Positions 33,755 through 43,737 of a DNA stretch of 64,000 nucleotides are shown here, piece after piece. Each line of letters begins with the position of its first letter. Within the stretch, counting starts at the first letter, position 1. The DNA comes from Caproicibacter sp047777415. Its GTDB lineage: Bacteria > Bacillota > Clostridia > Oscillospirales > Acutalibacteraceae. The notes below the pieces were generated by a model that worked only from the letters and a program-made list of their open reading frames with translations, made no database searches and was not told the origin of the DNA. The stretch lies in the NCBI GenBank assembly GCA_047777415.1, contig JBKEEO010000001.1, positions 1,302,001 through 1,366,000 on the forward strand, in the 5' to 3' direction. Made by a program: the position numbers and the translations under genes.

Positions 33755-34738
33755 ATGATTAAAACAAAAGCTGCAAGATTAAATGGTCCAAAAGACATTG
33801 AATTAATTGATAGAGAATTAGAATGTGGAGAAACGCAAGTCATTGTTAAAAATCATTTAATAGGTATTTGCGGATCTGATAAGAATTTTTACCGTGGACA
33901 ATTGCCACCCAAAACAGCCGAGTTTAGACAAGACCCTAAATTCCCATTTTTCTTGGGACATGAAAGTGGCGGAGAGATTGTTGAAATCGGATCTAAAGTG
34001 ACGGACTATAAAGTTGGCGATAAGGTTATATCATTTGGTTGGAATAATAATTTTGCAGAATATTTCAGAGCCGACATCAATCAAATTCAACCCGTTCCGT
34101 TTGGTTTGGATATGGATATTGCAAGTCTTGGCGAGCCTATCGCATGTGCCATGTATTCAGGCCTTAACTGTGGAGCTCAACTTGGTGATACGGTCGTCGT
34201 TATGGGTGGTGGGTTCGCAGGACAAATTATTGCGCAATGTGCAAAGAAAAAAGGAGCTCATCGTGTTATCGTAGTAGATGTGTTGGATGGCAAATTACAA
34301 CTAGCGAAGCAACTTGGCTGTGATGTTACAATTAATTCTAAAAAAGATGACGTTATTGAATGTGTTAAAGAATTGACAAATGGTGTTGGCTGTGACGTTG
34401 TTGTAGAAGCAGCGGGAACAGCAGAATCTTTTAATATAGCAAGTGAAATTATTAAACACAATGGTAAATTTGTCTTTTATAGTTGGGTTACTCAGCCTGT
34501 GACTTTAAATATAAGCCGGTGGCATGATGATGGAATTGAATTTATCAATACATGTTTAGTCCATCACACATGGCATGAAAGATTTGTGTGGACAGCTAAT
34601 GCGTTAAGACCGGTTGCTCAAGGGTTAATTGATGTTAAATCTTTGATAACAAATGAATTTGCGCTATCGGATATTAAAGCCGGATTTGATTTGGCAGATA
34701 CAGATGATACGGCTATTAAAATTGTTTTTAGACCATAA
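33755..34738 (+). CDS. Zinc-type MDR dehydrogenase lacking the structural-zinc lobe
   Basis: 327 aa medium-chain dehydrogenase. GICGSDKNFYRG gives the catalytic zinc Cys, FLGHESGGEIVEIG the His-Glu pair, and VVVMGGGFAGQIIAQ the NAD(P) site. The four-cysteine structural-zinc lobe is absent: the GDKVISFGWNNNFAEYF segment goes straight on, making the protein short. It ends 82 bp before IS debris. With the GntP permease it probably oxidises the imported hydroxy acid or sugar acid. Confidence 0.87.
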   Translation: MIKTKAARLNGPKDIELIDRELECGETQVIVKNHLIGICGSDKNFYRGQLPPKTAEFRQDPKFPFFLGHESGGEIVEIGSKVTDYKVGDKVISFGWNNNFAEYFRADINQIQPVPFGLDMDIASLGEPIACAMYSGLNCGAQLGDTVVVMGGGFAGQIIAQCAKKKGAHRVIVVDVLDGKLQLAKQLGCDVTINSKKDDVIECVKELTNGVGCDVVVEAAGTAESFNIASEIIKHNGKFVFYSWVTQPVTLNISRWHDDGIEFINTCLVHHTWHERFVWTANALRPVAQGLIDVKSLITNEFALSDIKAGFDLADTDDTAIKIVFRP

Positions 34739-34942
34739 TCCGATACCTACCTACACAAGATATGCGATGGTGACCTGTGTCAGCGCCAGAAGGTGCAGAT
34801 ATAATCTTGTATTATTTTTTGCCCCTATGTCAATTGTTGCGGTCAACCAACATGGAAACACCGGATGGAGCGGCATTAAGCTGCTCCATTTTTCGTTGAA
34901 ACATGGAACATGTGAAAGATACGATTGCGGAAGCGACGAAAA

Positions 34943-36274
34943 GATAGAGTACAATAAAGTTCGCAATTTCATAAAGGCATAGAAAAGTCATTGGGACTCC
35001 GATAAAATGAATGGTGATAAGACATTCAAAGAAGGAGAGATACCCAATGACTCAAAAAAAGGATACCACAGATTTGACAGAATTGCTACTAAAATGTATG
35101 GCGCAGCCGGATCCAATGCTGTCAATGCTGGAATGGCTGTGTACCCGTCTAATGGAAGCAGAGGTCTCCGGTATTATTGGCGCAGAAAAGAATGCACACA
35201 ATCCGTCCCGCCGTGATTACCGCTGCGGCTATCGGCCACGTCGATTGGATACTCGTATGGGGACGATGTATCTGATGGTACCAAAACTCCGAAATCAGGG
35301 CTATATCCCGTTTTTCGTAACAGAACGCAAGCGCAGTGAAGCAGCGCTGATTCAAGTGGTTCAAGAAGCGTTTGTGCAGGGTGTATCTACGCGAAAGATG
35401 GAGAAACTAGCTCGCAGTCTTGGAATTGAGAATCTTTCCCGCAGTCAAGTCAGTGAAATGACGAAAGGCCTTAACGAGCAGGTGCAGTACTTCCGCAGCC
35501 GGCCTCTGACGGGTCGCTATCCTGTCATTTGGACAGATGCACTGTATGAAAAAATTCGTATGGATGGCCGGGTCGTCAGCATGGCTGTGATGGTAGTTTG
35601 CGGCGTCAATGAACAGGGGCATAGGGATATCCTCGCCGTGGAGCCAATGCTCGATGAATCCAAAGAAAGTTATTCTCAATTGTTTCAAAGTCTTCTCGAT
35701 CGTGGTCTGAAAATACCGCTCCTGGTGATTTCAGACGCAAATAAAGGGCTGATTGCAGCCATCCGTGAGAGTTTTCCGGGAGCCTCTTGGCAACGGTGCA
35801 AAGTCCATTTTATGCGAAATATTTTGGCTCATGTACCCCAGAAGGAAAAAGAATCCTTTGCGGCTCAGTTAAAAGAGATTTGGCTGGCACCTTCCGCTGA
35901 AATAGCTAGGCAACGCGCAGAGCAAATATCAGAACAGTATGGAAAACGCTTTCCAAAAGCAATTGAGCTTCTGCAAGATGGACTGGAAGATTCTCTAGCC
36001 TTCTATGCTTTTCCGGAACTCGATGCTCGCAAAATTTCCTCGACCAATATGTTGGAACGACTAAACAAGGAAATCCGCCGCAGAACCAGCGTAGTCGGAA
36101 TATTTCCCAATCCGGATTCCTACCTACGGTTGGTAACAACATGTCTCATGGAATATGCGGAAGACTGGTCTGTTTCTAGAGCATACTTAAACCCGAAATC
36201 CATTCTTTCACTGTTAAACGTAGCCTAATTCATTTTTCGGAGTCCCGAAATTGCGAACTTCCCTTGACACTAGC
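34943..36274 (+). mobile_element. IS256-family element, type A copy 3, with 8-bp duplication
   Basis: 1332 bp from GATAGAGTACAATAAAGTTC to the matching end GACACTAGC. Flanked by GACGAAAA at 34935-34942 and 36275-36282. It lies inside the 3' end of the ISL3 transposase gene. Confidence 0.93.
35047..36228 (+). CDS. IS256-family transposase, type A copy 3
   Basis: About 393 aa from ATG 35047, with AAGGAGAG upstream. All motifs intact (WTDALYEKIR, VISDANKGL, STNMLERLNKEIRRRT). Closest to copy 2; one visible difference from it is PKSILSL in place of PKTILSL near the C terminus. Confidence 0.94.
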   Translation: MTQKKDTTDLTELLLKCMAQPDPMLSMLEWLCTRLMEAEVSGIIGAEKNAHNPSRRDYRCGYRPRRLDTRMGTMYLMVPKLRNQGYIPFFVTERKRSEAALIQVVQEAFVQGVSTRKMEKLARSLGIENLSRSQVSEMTKGLNEQVQYFRSRPLTGRYPVIWTDALYEKIRMDGRVVSMAVMVVCGVNEQGHRDILAVEPMLDESKESYSQLFQSLLDRGLKIPLLVISDANKGLIAAIRESFPGASWQRCKVHFMRNILAHVPQKEKESFAAQLKEIWLAPSAEIARQRAEQISEQYGKRFPKAIELLQDGLEDSLAFYAFPELDARKISSTNMLERLNKEIRRRTSVVGIFPNPDSYLRLVTTCLMEYAEDWSVSRAYLNPKSILSLLNVA

Positions 36275-37416
36275 GACGAAAATTACGATAACCGTAGGCA
36301 TTGCGTTTAAGAACCGTAATCTTGTTGTTAACCCCTTCGGTAAATCCGTTGGTGTAAGGGCAGTCGAATGAATTCAGAATACCTTTTGACCAGCGAATCA
36401 TGGTATTTGCACAAGCAACAAATCTTGAAAGACCACTGTTTTGTGCGGCCATAATCCAATGGGATAGCGCTGTTTGTGCGGACTTGCTGTCAGAAGAATC
36501 AAGGATTTTGAAGAATTGTTCCTTTAAAGCGTAGGTTGTTAGCAGACGGCTGCTAGCATAAAGCATTAGGTCAACCTGCCGCCTTTGCTGCGGAGTGAGA
36601 AATTGATATCGCTTGTTCAGCAAGATTCGGGAACGTTTAAAATAATTTTTTCGGGTTTTGCTGAACTTTTTCTGTTCTTTCTTGCGAACGCCTTCAAAGG
36701 CCCAAAATACTTGGCGAATGTAATGATATTTGTCAATGACATAAATGGAATTTTTAAAATATGTTTGGGCAATACCGGCGTATGTACTCCACATATCGCT
36801 GACGAAATGCTTCGTTTTAGAACGGTCAAGCTGGCTGAAATATTCTGTCAGTTTGTGGTTGTATCGAGCAGAAAAAATATCAAGGATTCGGTGACGGACC
36901 GGATCAGTCAGAATGCACTGATATTTCTCGCCTCTTGTATTGCCTTTAAACTCATCAATTGATACAACTTCAGGTAATTTTTGCGGATTTCCATAGTGGA
37001 CACAATCAAAAATCCGTATAATGGTTGAAACTGAAAGGTTTACTTCTCGTGCTACACTGGTAAAGGATCGTACGTCGCAAAGCTTTGATATGATATATGC
37101 GGCTAAACGGTTTGTCATGCGGTGATATCTGGGCAGGAATGAATTATTTTCACACAAAACGTTTTCCGCAGAAAGAGCAACGATACCGGAGCTTTCGAAG
37201 AATCAGAGAGGTATATTTACCAAAAGCAGGAATGTCTTTCATCGTTTGACAAAGGTAATCATGGACGTAGCTGGTTTGATGGCCACAACACGGGCAAACA
37301 TGAGGTTTTCTTGGTAATTCAATCAAAATTTCCGTTTTATCGGGCAATTGCCTCACATTTTTTACGATTACCCCTTTTAATCCAAGCAATTTTTCAGTAA
37401 AATAAGTACAGAGCAT
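36275..37416 (-). pseudogene. ISL3-family transposase, frameshifted and truncated by IS256
   Basis: Starts MLCTYFTEKLLGLKG at 37416 with a GGAGGTCAT ribosome site. The frame breaks near 37150 within CGKRF: the first part ends RCSFCGKRFV and the rest (ENNSFLPRYHRMTNRLAAY) is in another frame. It then reads through DEFKGNTRGEKYQC, SDMWSTYAGIAQTYFKN and CPYTNGFTEGVNNKI to the IS256 junction; the last 20 or so residues are on the far side at 34830-34940. Confidence 0.88.
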
Positions 37417-37573
37417 ATCGATGACCTCCAAAATGGTGTTGTGGTAATTTCCATTTTAAAGGTTTTTCATCGAATATGCTCTACTTTTTTACTCCTTTTT
37501 CGCAGACACTATTCGTTAAACCCCGACATTTATTATAGAGCCATAAAAAAGCGATTGAGGAATTAGCGTTTTA

Positions 37574-37657
37574 GGCACTCCGTAATATTTTGTGTGAATT
37601 GTGATTCTATTCAGATAAGAACTCAAGTAATTTTTTGATTTGCAACATAAATCAAAG
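37574..37657 (-). mobile_element. Relic: terminal fragment of type C IS256
   Basis: GGCACTCCGTAATATTTTGTG and the following CAGATAAGAACTCAAG and TTTGATTTGCAAC match the terminal 85 bp of the type C element (end at 55785) in inverted orientation. No transposase sequence remains. Confidence 0.75.
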
Positions 37658-37687
37658 GGGAATTAGCGGTTTTAATAGGGTTGTCAA

Positions 37688-37720
37688 GTCGCACCTCACA
37701 TAAGGAGCGTGGATTGAAAC
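37688..37720 (+). CRISPR. Single orphan CRISPR-like repeat (type I-C-like)
   Basis: A 33-nt unit starting GTCGCACCTCACATAAGG and ending AGCGTGGATTGAAAC. The start GTCGC and the end GCGTGGATTGAAAC are the conserved ends of type I-C repeats, and the inner GCACCT/AGGAGC gives the usual short stem with one mismatch. No second repeat and no cas gene was found in the window, so this is a relic at most. Confidence 0.5.
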
Positions 37721-38213
37721 AGTGCCATGCCGGCCTTTGCCGAGCAGCAGCCGTACAAGTCGACAGACTTCACGGTTATTTTGTTTTGCTTCTTTTCAGA
37801 GTGCGCGGTGGTAGCAAATTCTTCGGCAATCATCTGCGGAATATCGGAATAGATTTTAAGTAATCCTCACTTCAAATATTTACTCCTGCATATGGATTTG
37901 CAGAAAATATGAGCGATGGTACCTACTGCAAGTGCAGGACCTTACGGTTTTGCCAGCTGTGTAGGTGTTCAGCGCACATGAATGTCCAAATGTACGGCAA
38001 AGATGCTTTAGTTTCTACTTTTATCTTTACCACTACGATGAAAGTGTTGATGGTTGTTGCATTTTAGTTAGTAAATCTGGTATGATTTTGCCATAAGGGC
38101 TCATTTTTTTCGGAAGTAATTGCTTGAGATAGAACCGTTGTACAAAAAAGGCTTATGGGTCCTCAAATATCATTTTGCTCACATTACGCTACTTATGACA
38201 AGGAGGATTATAA
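37721..38213. other. Intergenic region upstream of malic enzyme
   Basis: 493 bp without a convincing gene. The minus strand from 37860 to 37721 reads open for about 45 codons (DIPQMIAEEFATTAHSEKK, then VDLYGCCSAKAG), which looks protein-like but has no start codon or ribosome site. A possible promoter, TTGCAT 38057-38062 with TATGAT 38081-38086 (18-bp spacer), precedes the malic enzyme gene. Confidence 0.4.
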
Positions 38214-39389
38214 ATGGATTACGCAGCAGAAGCATTAAAATTACATTATCAGTGGAAAGGCAAAATTGAAGTCAATTGCCGTGTGCCGCTTGAAACTAGG
38301 GATGACCTGTCCCTTGCCTACACTCCCGGTGTTGCGCAGCCGTGTTTAGAGATTCAGAAAGATGTGCGAAAGAGTTATGATTTAACGCGCAGGTCAAATA
38401 TGATCGCTGTGGTTACAGATGGCTCCGCTGTTCTGGGATTGGGCGATATTGGACCGGAAGCGGGTATGCCCGTTATGGAAGGAAAATGCGTATTGTTTAA
38501 AGCGTTTGGCGGTGTGGATGCCGTACCGCTTTGTATCCGTTCTAAAAACACGGATGACATTGTCAATACGATCCGTTTGATTTCGGGCAGTTTTGGCGGC
38601 ATTAACTTGGAGGATATTTCTGCTCCTCGCTGTTTTGAAATTGAAAGCCGCCTCAAACAATGCTGTGATATTCCGATTTTCCATGATGATCAGCATGGTA
38701 CTGCTGTGGTAACACTTGCAGCTTTGTTAAACGCGTTGAAACTGACCGGCAAGAAACTAAATCAAATCCGCGTTGTTACAAGCGGTGCCGGTGCTGCCGG
38801 AATTGCAATCATTAAGCTGCTTATTGCACTTGGCTTAAAAAATGTAGTCATGTGTGACCGTAAAGGTGCAATTTATGAGGGACGCGAAGGGCTGAATCCT
38901 GTAAAACAAGAGATGGCGCGCATTACCAATCACGAAAAAAGGAAAGGCACCCTCGCGGAAATTCTTTGCGGTGCGGATGTATTTATCGGTGTTTCTGCAC
39001 CAAATTGCGTTACCCCTGAAATGGTAAAAAGTATGAATCAAGATCCTATTTTGTTCCCAATGGCCAATCCGATTCCTGAAATTATGCCCGATCTTGCACT
39101 GAAAGCAGGGGCGGCCATTGTTGGCACCGGCAGAAGTGATTTCCCAAATCAGATTAACAATGTACTTGCGTTCCCGGGAATCTTCCGTGGAGCATTGGAT
39201 GTACATGCTTCCGATATTAACGATGAAATGAAAATTGCTGCGGCAAATGCAATTGCTTCGTATATTCCGGAGGATGAACTGAAACCGGATTATATTATTC
39301 CCAGCGCTCTGGACCGTAACGTAGCTGCAGCTGTAGCAAAAGCTGTTTCAGAAGCAGCTATCAAGTCCGGTGTGGCACAACCGAATTAA
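38214..39389 (+). CDS. NAD(P)-dependent malic enzyme (oxaloacetate-decarboxylating)
   Basis: 391 aa, the short bacterial form lacking the phosphotransacetylase-like C-terminal domain. It decarboxylates malate to pyruvate with NAD(P)H. LAYTPGVAQPC near the N terminus, VVTDGSAVLGLGDIGPEAGMPVMEGK, the metal-binding IFHDDQHGTAVV, the nucleotide site SGAGAAGIAI and ANPIPEI are all diagnostic. ACAAGGAGGATTATAA gives a strong ribosome site before ATG 38214. It stands alone between IS clusters. Cofactor preference is not assigned. Confidence 0.94.
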   Translation: MDYAAEALKLHYQWKGKIEVNCRVPLETRDDLSLAYTPGVAQPCLEIQKDVRKSYDLTRRSNMIAVVTDGSAVLGLGDIGPEAGMPVMEGKCVLFKAFGGVDAVPLCIRSKNTDDIVNTIRLISGSFGGINLEDISAPRCFEIESRLKQCCDIPIFHDDQHGTAVVTLAALLNALKLTGKKLNQIRVVTSGAGAAGIAIIKLLIALGLKNVVMCDRKGAIYEGREGLNPVKQEMARITNHEKRKGTLAEILCGADVFIGVSAPNCVTPEMVKSMNQDPILFPMANPIPEIMPDLALKAGAAIVGTGRSDFPNQINNVLAFPGIFRGALDVHASDINDEMKIAAANAIASYIPEDELKPDYIIPSALDRNVAAAVAKAVSEAAIKSGVAQPN

Positions 39390-39904
39390 CCATTGAATCA
39401 TTCATTTCATCAAATGTAATTCTGGCGAGCATTTTAAAAAGTATGGGCCGAAGAAATCAGGAAGATTAGCCATTGCACCAAGCACATTGGCCTAAGGTTT
39501 AAACGGCAGATAGCAATAACTGTTTCTCAGAAACGATGACTGCAAGCATCGTTGGCAGAAATAGTATCTTAAGATGTCGTTCGCAACCGGCTTAACAATT
39601 TGTTTTGTGACCGGTTGGATAAGTTATGTGTCCGCAGAAATCCATGCTTTTCTGTAATCCTCCTTGGTTGTTACGTTTTTCTGGTATATCAGGTAGTTTT
39701 GAGTAAACCAGATGTTGAAATAAAAATCTGTATTCAGTTAAAAATTCTTGCTAAAATAGTGATTGGTATTTTGTCAGTGCAGGAATAATTGTTATTGCAA
39801 GGGGCAATTTTTTGGAAAAATGACTCATACTTGTAAGCTGTGACCACAACGTATAAAACACCAAAGATAACATGGAGTTAATTTTCAGCTCCATAGAAAT
39901 TGAT
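39390..39904. other. Noncoding stretch after malic enzyme
   Basis: About 515 bp with no gene, RNA or terminator that I can support; short repeats such as GTTTCTCAGAAACGATG look like accidental hairpins. It ends where an IS3 fragment begins and may be decayed DNA. Confidence 0.5.
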
Positions 39905-40890
39905 GGGGGCCTGCGGACATTTTATTGGACTATATGGCTAATCCCATTTTGATTCTATATTCTGCTGGACTCAATCCTCCAAGAGATATTTTGATTCTCG
40001 TATCCCGATACCATACCATATAAGCTTCAATTTGCTGCATAAAATCTTCTACTGTGATACCTTGCCAAGAACGGCCGTAGAACATCTCATTCTTCATTCT
40101 TCCAAAAAAACCTTCACAGGCTGAATTGTCCGGTGAACACCCTTTTTGAGACATTGATCTGATCAATCCTGCCTTACGGGTTCGATCTATCCAGCCCGGC
40201 CATCGATAGTGACAGCCTCGATCTGAATGAATAATCGGATGCGCATCTTGAGGAAGTGCACTAATTGCACGATCCAGCATACGGTTTACCAATTGTGCGT
40301 CTGGTTTACAGCTAATGTTCCATGCTACCGGCATACCATCATAGCAGTCAATAATGGGAGACAAATATACTTTTCCTGCTGGAATTGAGAACTCCGTCAC
40401 ATCAGTCAACCACTTCTGATTTGGCTTGTCAGCTCTGAAATTTCTTCGAATCACATTGGGTACTTCAGGGCTAATTTCTCCTTTGTAAGAGCAGTATTTT
40501 CTCGCTTTTCGGCCTTTCACAACCAAGCCATTTTCACGCATAATTTGACGTATCACCTTTTCGGATAGGGTATAGCCCTCTCGGTTCAATACTATTTTAA
40601 TTCTACGATATCCATATCTTTCCTTATTGTTGTGGAATATGGTCGCAACAGCTTGATAATCATCTTTATGCTTCTTTGCAAAACTGACACGTTTGTTTTG
40701 ATAGTAATAGCTGCTCTTGGCCAGTTTGAGCTTTTTTATCAATACAGGCAGTGGATACTTCTCTTTTAAGGCATCAACAATTACTGCCTTCTCCCTGTTG
40801 TTCAAGGGACTCTTGTTGACGCCGGGGTCTTTTTTTAGCACATCAATTGTTTTTTTCAGAATGTCAATTTCTAACTGCATATCTTGGATT
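39905..40890 (-). mobile_element. IS3-family element, 5'-truncated copy
   Basis: The right end (GGGGGCCTGCGGACATTTTA, one extra base in the usual terminus) is at 39905. The transposase (39930-40886) is the last two thirds of the 461-aa protein, from IQDMQLEIDILKKT to the C terminus, with intact D-D-E motifs but without its DNA-binding N terminus. The copy is cut at 40890 by the end of a second IS3 copy in the same orientation. Confidence 0.88.
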
Positions 40891-41612
40891 GGGGGTGCGG
40901 ACATTTTATTGGACTATATGGCTAATCCCATTTTGATTCTATATTCTGCTGGACTCAATCCTCCAAGAGATATTTTGATTCTCATATCCCGATACCATAC
41001 CATGTAAGCTTCAATCTGCTGCATAAAATCCTCTACTGTGATACCTTGCCAAGAACGGCCGTAGAACATCTCGTTCTTCATTCTTCCGAAAAAGCCTTCA
41101 CAGGCTGAATTGTCCGGTGAACACCCTTTTTGAGACATTGATCTGATCAATCCTGCCTTACGGGTTCGATCTATCCAGCCCGGCCATCGATAGTGACAGC
41201 CTCGATCTGAATGAATAATCGGATGCGCATCTTGAGGAAGTGCACTAATTGCACGATCCAGCATACGGTTTACCAATTGTGCGTCTGGTTTACAGCTAAT
41301 GTTCCATGCTACCGGCATACCATCATAGCAGTCAATAATAGGAGACAAATATACTTTTCCTGCTGGAATTGAGAACTCCGTCACATCAGTCAACCACTTC
41401 TGATTTGGCTTGTCAGCTCTGAAATTTCTTCGAATCACATTGGGTACTTCAGGGCTAATTTCTCCTTTGTAAGAGCAGTATTTCCTCTCTTTTCTGCCTT
41501 TCACAACCAAGCCATTTTCACGCATAATTTGACGTATCACCTTTTCGGATAGGGTATAGCCCTCTCGGTTCAATACTATTTTAATCCTACGATATCCATA
41601 TCTTTCCTTAAA
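40891..41612 (-). mobile_element. IS3-family element, second truncated copy in tandem
   Basis: Starts with the complete terminus GGGGGTGCGGACATTTTATT at 40891, inside the first copy. It keeps only the C-terminal half of the transposase (from KERYGYRRIKIVL on; read open to 41639 using IS30 sequence) and is cut at 41612 by IS30. Sequence is nearly identical to the intact copy at 24843. Confidence 0.88.
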
Positions 41613-42808
41613 TTGCAATAACAAATTGAACACTTTCACTGGATAAAGTTATCTACGGGTTTAAAGTATAAATTCTGTCCAGTTGAGCATCAAACAGTTC
41701 CTCAGGGGTCTGATAACCTAATCGTTTCCTAGGCGTGGCGTTTATCTCGTCTGCAAACATTAAGATTTGTTCGGCGGTAAAGCCATTGATGGAGCGACCC
41801 TTTGGGATATATTTTCGTAGTATGCGATTGGTCCTCTCATTTACAGGTCGTTCCCAAGCAGAATAGGGATGAGCAAAGTAGATTGCCGTGCCTAGTTCTT
41901 CAAAGGCTGAAAATGCCGCAAATTCACTGCCGTTATCTGTGGTAATACTGCGAAACACCTGCGAAAATTTCTCGCCATACTGTTCCTTTAGCTGTTCCAT
42001 GGCACTGGCAACACCGGTGGTTGTTTTGCCGTCAATTCGAATTGAAAGATAATATCCTGTCAGGCGCTCTACAATGGTAAATACAACTGCCTCACCGCTT
42101 CTTTTTCGGCCCAGTACCGTATCAGATTCCCAGTGTCCAAATGTGTTTCGCTCTGCTGCCTCAGGTGGCCGCCAATCAATGGATTTCCCATTGATACGCT
42201 TAGAAAGCCGTGGTTTTCTGCGAGAATGCCTATTTAATACCTCAGGAAGTTCAAATAGCGTGAGCGGTAATTCCCCTTTCCACAGCATATGATATAGAGT
42301 TTTTGTACATGGGATTTCCTTGGCTGGAAAACGATGTTCGCTTCGGGCCCGCCCTACGCACTCATCAAAAGACCAATTATGCTTACGAACCTTTTTAACC
42401 ATCCAACGGATGAAGTCGGAGTTCCTGGATACCGTTCTAGGGCGATGGCAACGACTGCGATTCGCTTTGTAGACTGCAGCTCCACGTTTGGCTGAGTAGC
42501 CGGGTTTGCGACCTCGGCCGGAGTATTCCGGTGTGCCACGTCGTAGTTCATAGCCCACGGTAGAGGGGCTGCAATTGATTGCGCGAGCAATCTTTCGATT
42601 GCTAAATCCCATCTTCTTTAACTGTTGGATTGCGCCACGCTCTTCTGCTTTAAGATGCTGTCCCCTCTTGCGTTCTTCGATCTTTATGATAGAATGGTTC
42701 TTGTCCATAGTGTTCAGGCCTTTCTGTCAGTATTTAGTGTGGTAACTTTATCCTAACAGTTCCCTGTGCGCTATGGAATCTTTTTATGTGTTCAATTTGA
42801 TTTTACAA
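41613..42808 (-). mobile_element. IS30-family element
   Basis: 1196 bp. Ends read inward as TTGCAATAACAAATTGAACAC and TTGTAAAATCAAATTGAACAC, 18 of 21 matching. A small direct repeat at the junctions could not be identified, and the right flank is not IS3, so a rearrangement accompanied or followed insertion. Confidence 0.82.
41653..42708 (-). CDS. IS30-family transposase
   Basis: 351 aa, apparently intact. N-terminal helix-turn-helix (LKAEERGAIQQLKKMGFSNRKIARAINCSPSTVGYELRRG is the family pattern over residues 19-58). The catalytic core has WESDTVLGRKRSG with the first Asp, SITTDNGSEFAAF with the second, and YFAHPYSAWERPVNERTNRILRKYIPKG containing the final Glu. A GAACACTATG start region lacks a strong ribosome site. 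Confidence 0.94.
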   Translation of the reverse strand: MDKNHSIIKIEERKRGQHLKAEERGAIQQLKKMGFSNRKIARAINCSPSTVGYELRRGTPEYSGRGRKPGYSAKRGAAVYKANRSRCHRPRTVSRNSDFIRWMVKKVRKHNWSFDECVGRARSEHRFPAKEIPCTKTLYHMLWKGELPLTLFELPEVLNRHSRRKPRLSKRINGKSIDWRPPEAAERNTFGHWESDTVLGRKRSGEAVVFTIVERLTGYYLSIRIDGKTTTGVASAMEQLKEQYGEKFSQVFRSITTDNGSEFAAFSAFEELGTAIYFAHPYSAWERPVNERTNRILRKYIPKGRSINGFTAEQILMFADEINATPRKRLGYQTPEELFDAQLDRIYTLNP

Positions 42809-42894
42809 TCTACCAAATTAAAAAAATGGAACAATAAAAAAATACAATGATAATCGTCTCCTTTTTTGAATATTTATTGAGTTTTTCTAAACCC

Positions 42895-43353
42895 AATGCC
42901 CGAAAATTGAATTATGTGTCCACAAATAAGATCTACACCGGTTCCGGCGACATTTGAAAGAATGACATTACCAAGATGAACCGGTGCAGGTATCGTGATG
43001 TTTTCATAATACGCATCACATCAAATATCTTTTCTTTTGGGATGTCAGAACGCGTTTTGCATAGGACTGTTACGATCCGTGTTTTGTTGCCGGAAATTTG
43101 CACTGTGCTTGTTATGATACGAGTTGGATTTGCGGGCATAGCCATCCAAGCGGTGGCAAATGTTGCTTTAGCCGCTAATACAAATAAAATTATGTTCTTC
43201 TCCGTGTAGTTATCCCTCATCTAGACTTAATCGAATTTTTGATACATTTGGATGGTTTTCAAAATATTTGCGTTTCAGTACAGTTTCTTCCATTTCTGCG
43301 GGTATCAGACGGATGAAGATAAGTGTACCGTCTATTTTATCGTAAAGTGCGTT
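42895..43353 (-). pseudogene. Decayed DUF1667 (COG3862) gene with fragment of an upstream gene
   Basis: On the minus strand NPTRIITSTVQISGNKTRIVTV, then KTRSDIPKEKIFDVMRIMK and, after a frameshift near 42985, TIPAPVHLGNVILSNVAGTGVDLI, follow the order of a DUF1667 protein. The N-terminal cysteine motifs are scrambled: an alternative frame shows NFICI and later NICHRLDGYA, with a stop and a deletion between. Just upstream (43353-43210) 47 codons ending RLSLDEG overlap it by ATGA, so this was once a coupled gene pair. DUF1667 genes usually accompany glycerol-3-phosphate dehydrogenase-type flavoproteins. Confidence 0.5.
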
Positions 43354-43737
43354 AACTCAGTCCAAAGGGGATTTGTGAAGTAATGTTGTTAAGGGGGGTA
43401 GATATATAAGGGCAAGGAAACTGACCTAATGTCGTAAGTTCAATCAATCTTCAGAAGATGCAGCGGATAATCAATTATATAAAAAACCGTGAGAAAAACA
43501 AAAGTGCAACAAGCATTACGATACAACACGGGCATAATAAACTGGAACGGAACACGAAAAACCGTGAGCCGCGCGAAGAAGTAAAGCAGTTTTTTCACTT
43601 CGCTATAAAAATTGGCGGTATTCATAAAGAAAACCGCCACGATGCAATGGGCAAAAATACTTTGGCTGTTGAAGCACTCCGAGTGTTGATGCTACCCGAT
43701 GTACTGCATTTCGGTTGGATTTGCAGTTTTCCGAAAG
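43354..43737. other. Region with one unsupported plus-strand reading frame
   Basis: A plus-strand frame from ATG 43458 reads MQRIINYIKNREKNKSATSI and then EVKQFFHFAIKIGG, and runs on into the antisense of the next gene. It has no good ribosome site and no recognised family; the first 90 codons may be a fragment of a mobile-element gene. Nothing else is evident. Confidence 0.3.

Larger units (their letters stand above)
34821..37542 (-). mobile_element. ISL3-family element, diverged copy carrying IS256 type A copy 3
   Basis: Left end GCCCCTATGTCAATTGTTGC is a mutated form of the ISL3 terminus; right end read inward starts GGCTCTATAATAAATGTC. The 8-bp flanks (TATTTTTT and ATAAAAAA) are not identical, so no duplication is visible. 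Type A IS256 occupies 34943-36274. The copy is older than the one at 49385, judging by its sequence drift and frameshift. Confidence 0.85.

Noticed and set aside
34813..37550. 8-bp target duplication around the ISL3 copy at 34821-37542
   Set aside because: The flanks TATTTTTT and ATAAAAAA are not the same in direct orientation; they are merely A/T-rich.
37688..37760. A functional CRISPR array
   Set aside because: Only one repeat copy, no leader that could be recognised and no cas genes in the window.
37721..37863. Protein-like minus-strand frame beside the CRISPR-like repeat
   Set aside because: No start codon or ribosome site, about 45 codons only, no family recognised; recorded only as part of the intergenic region.
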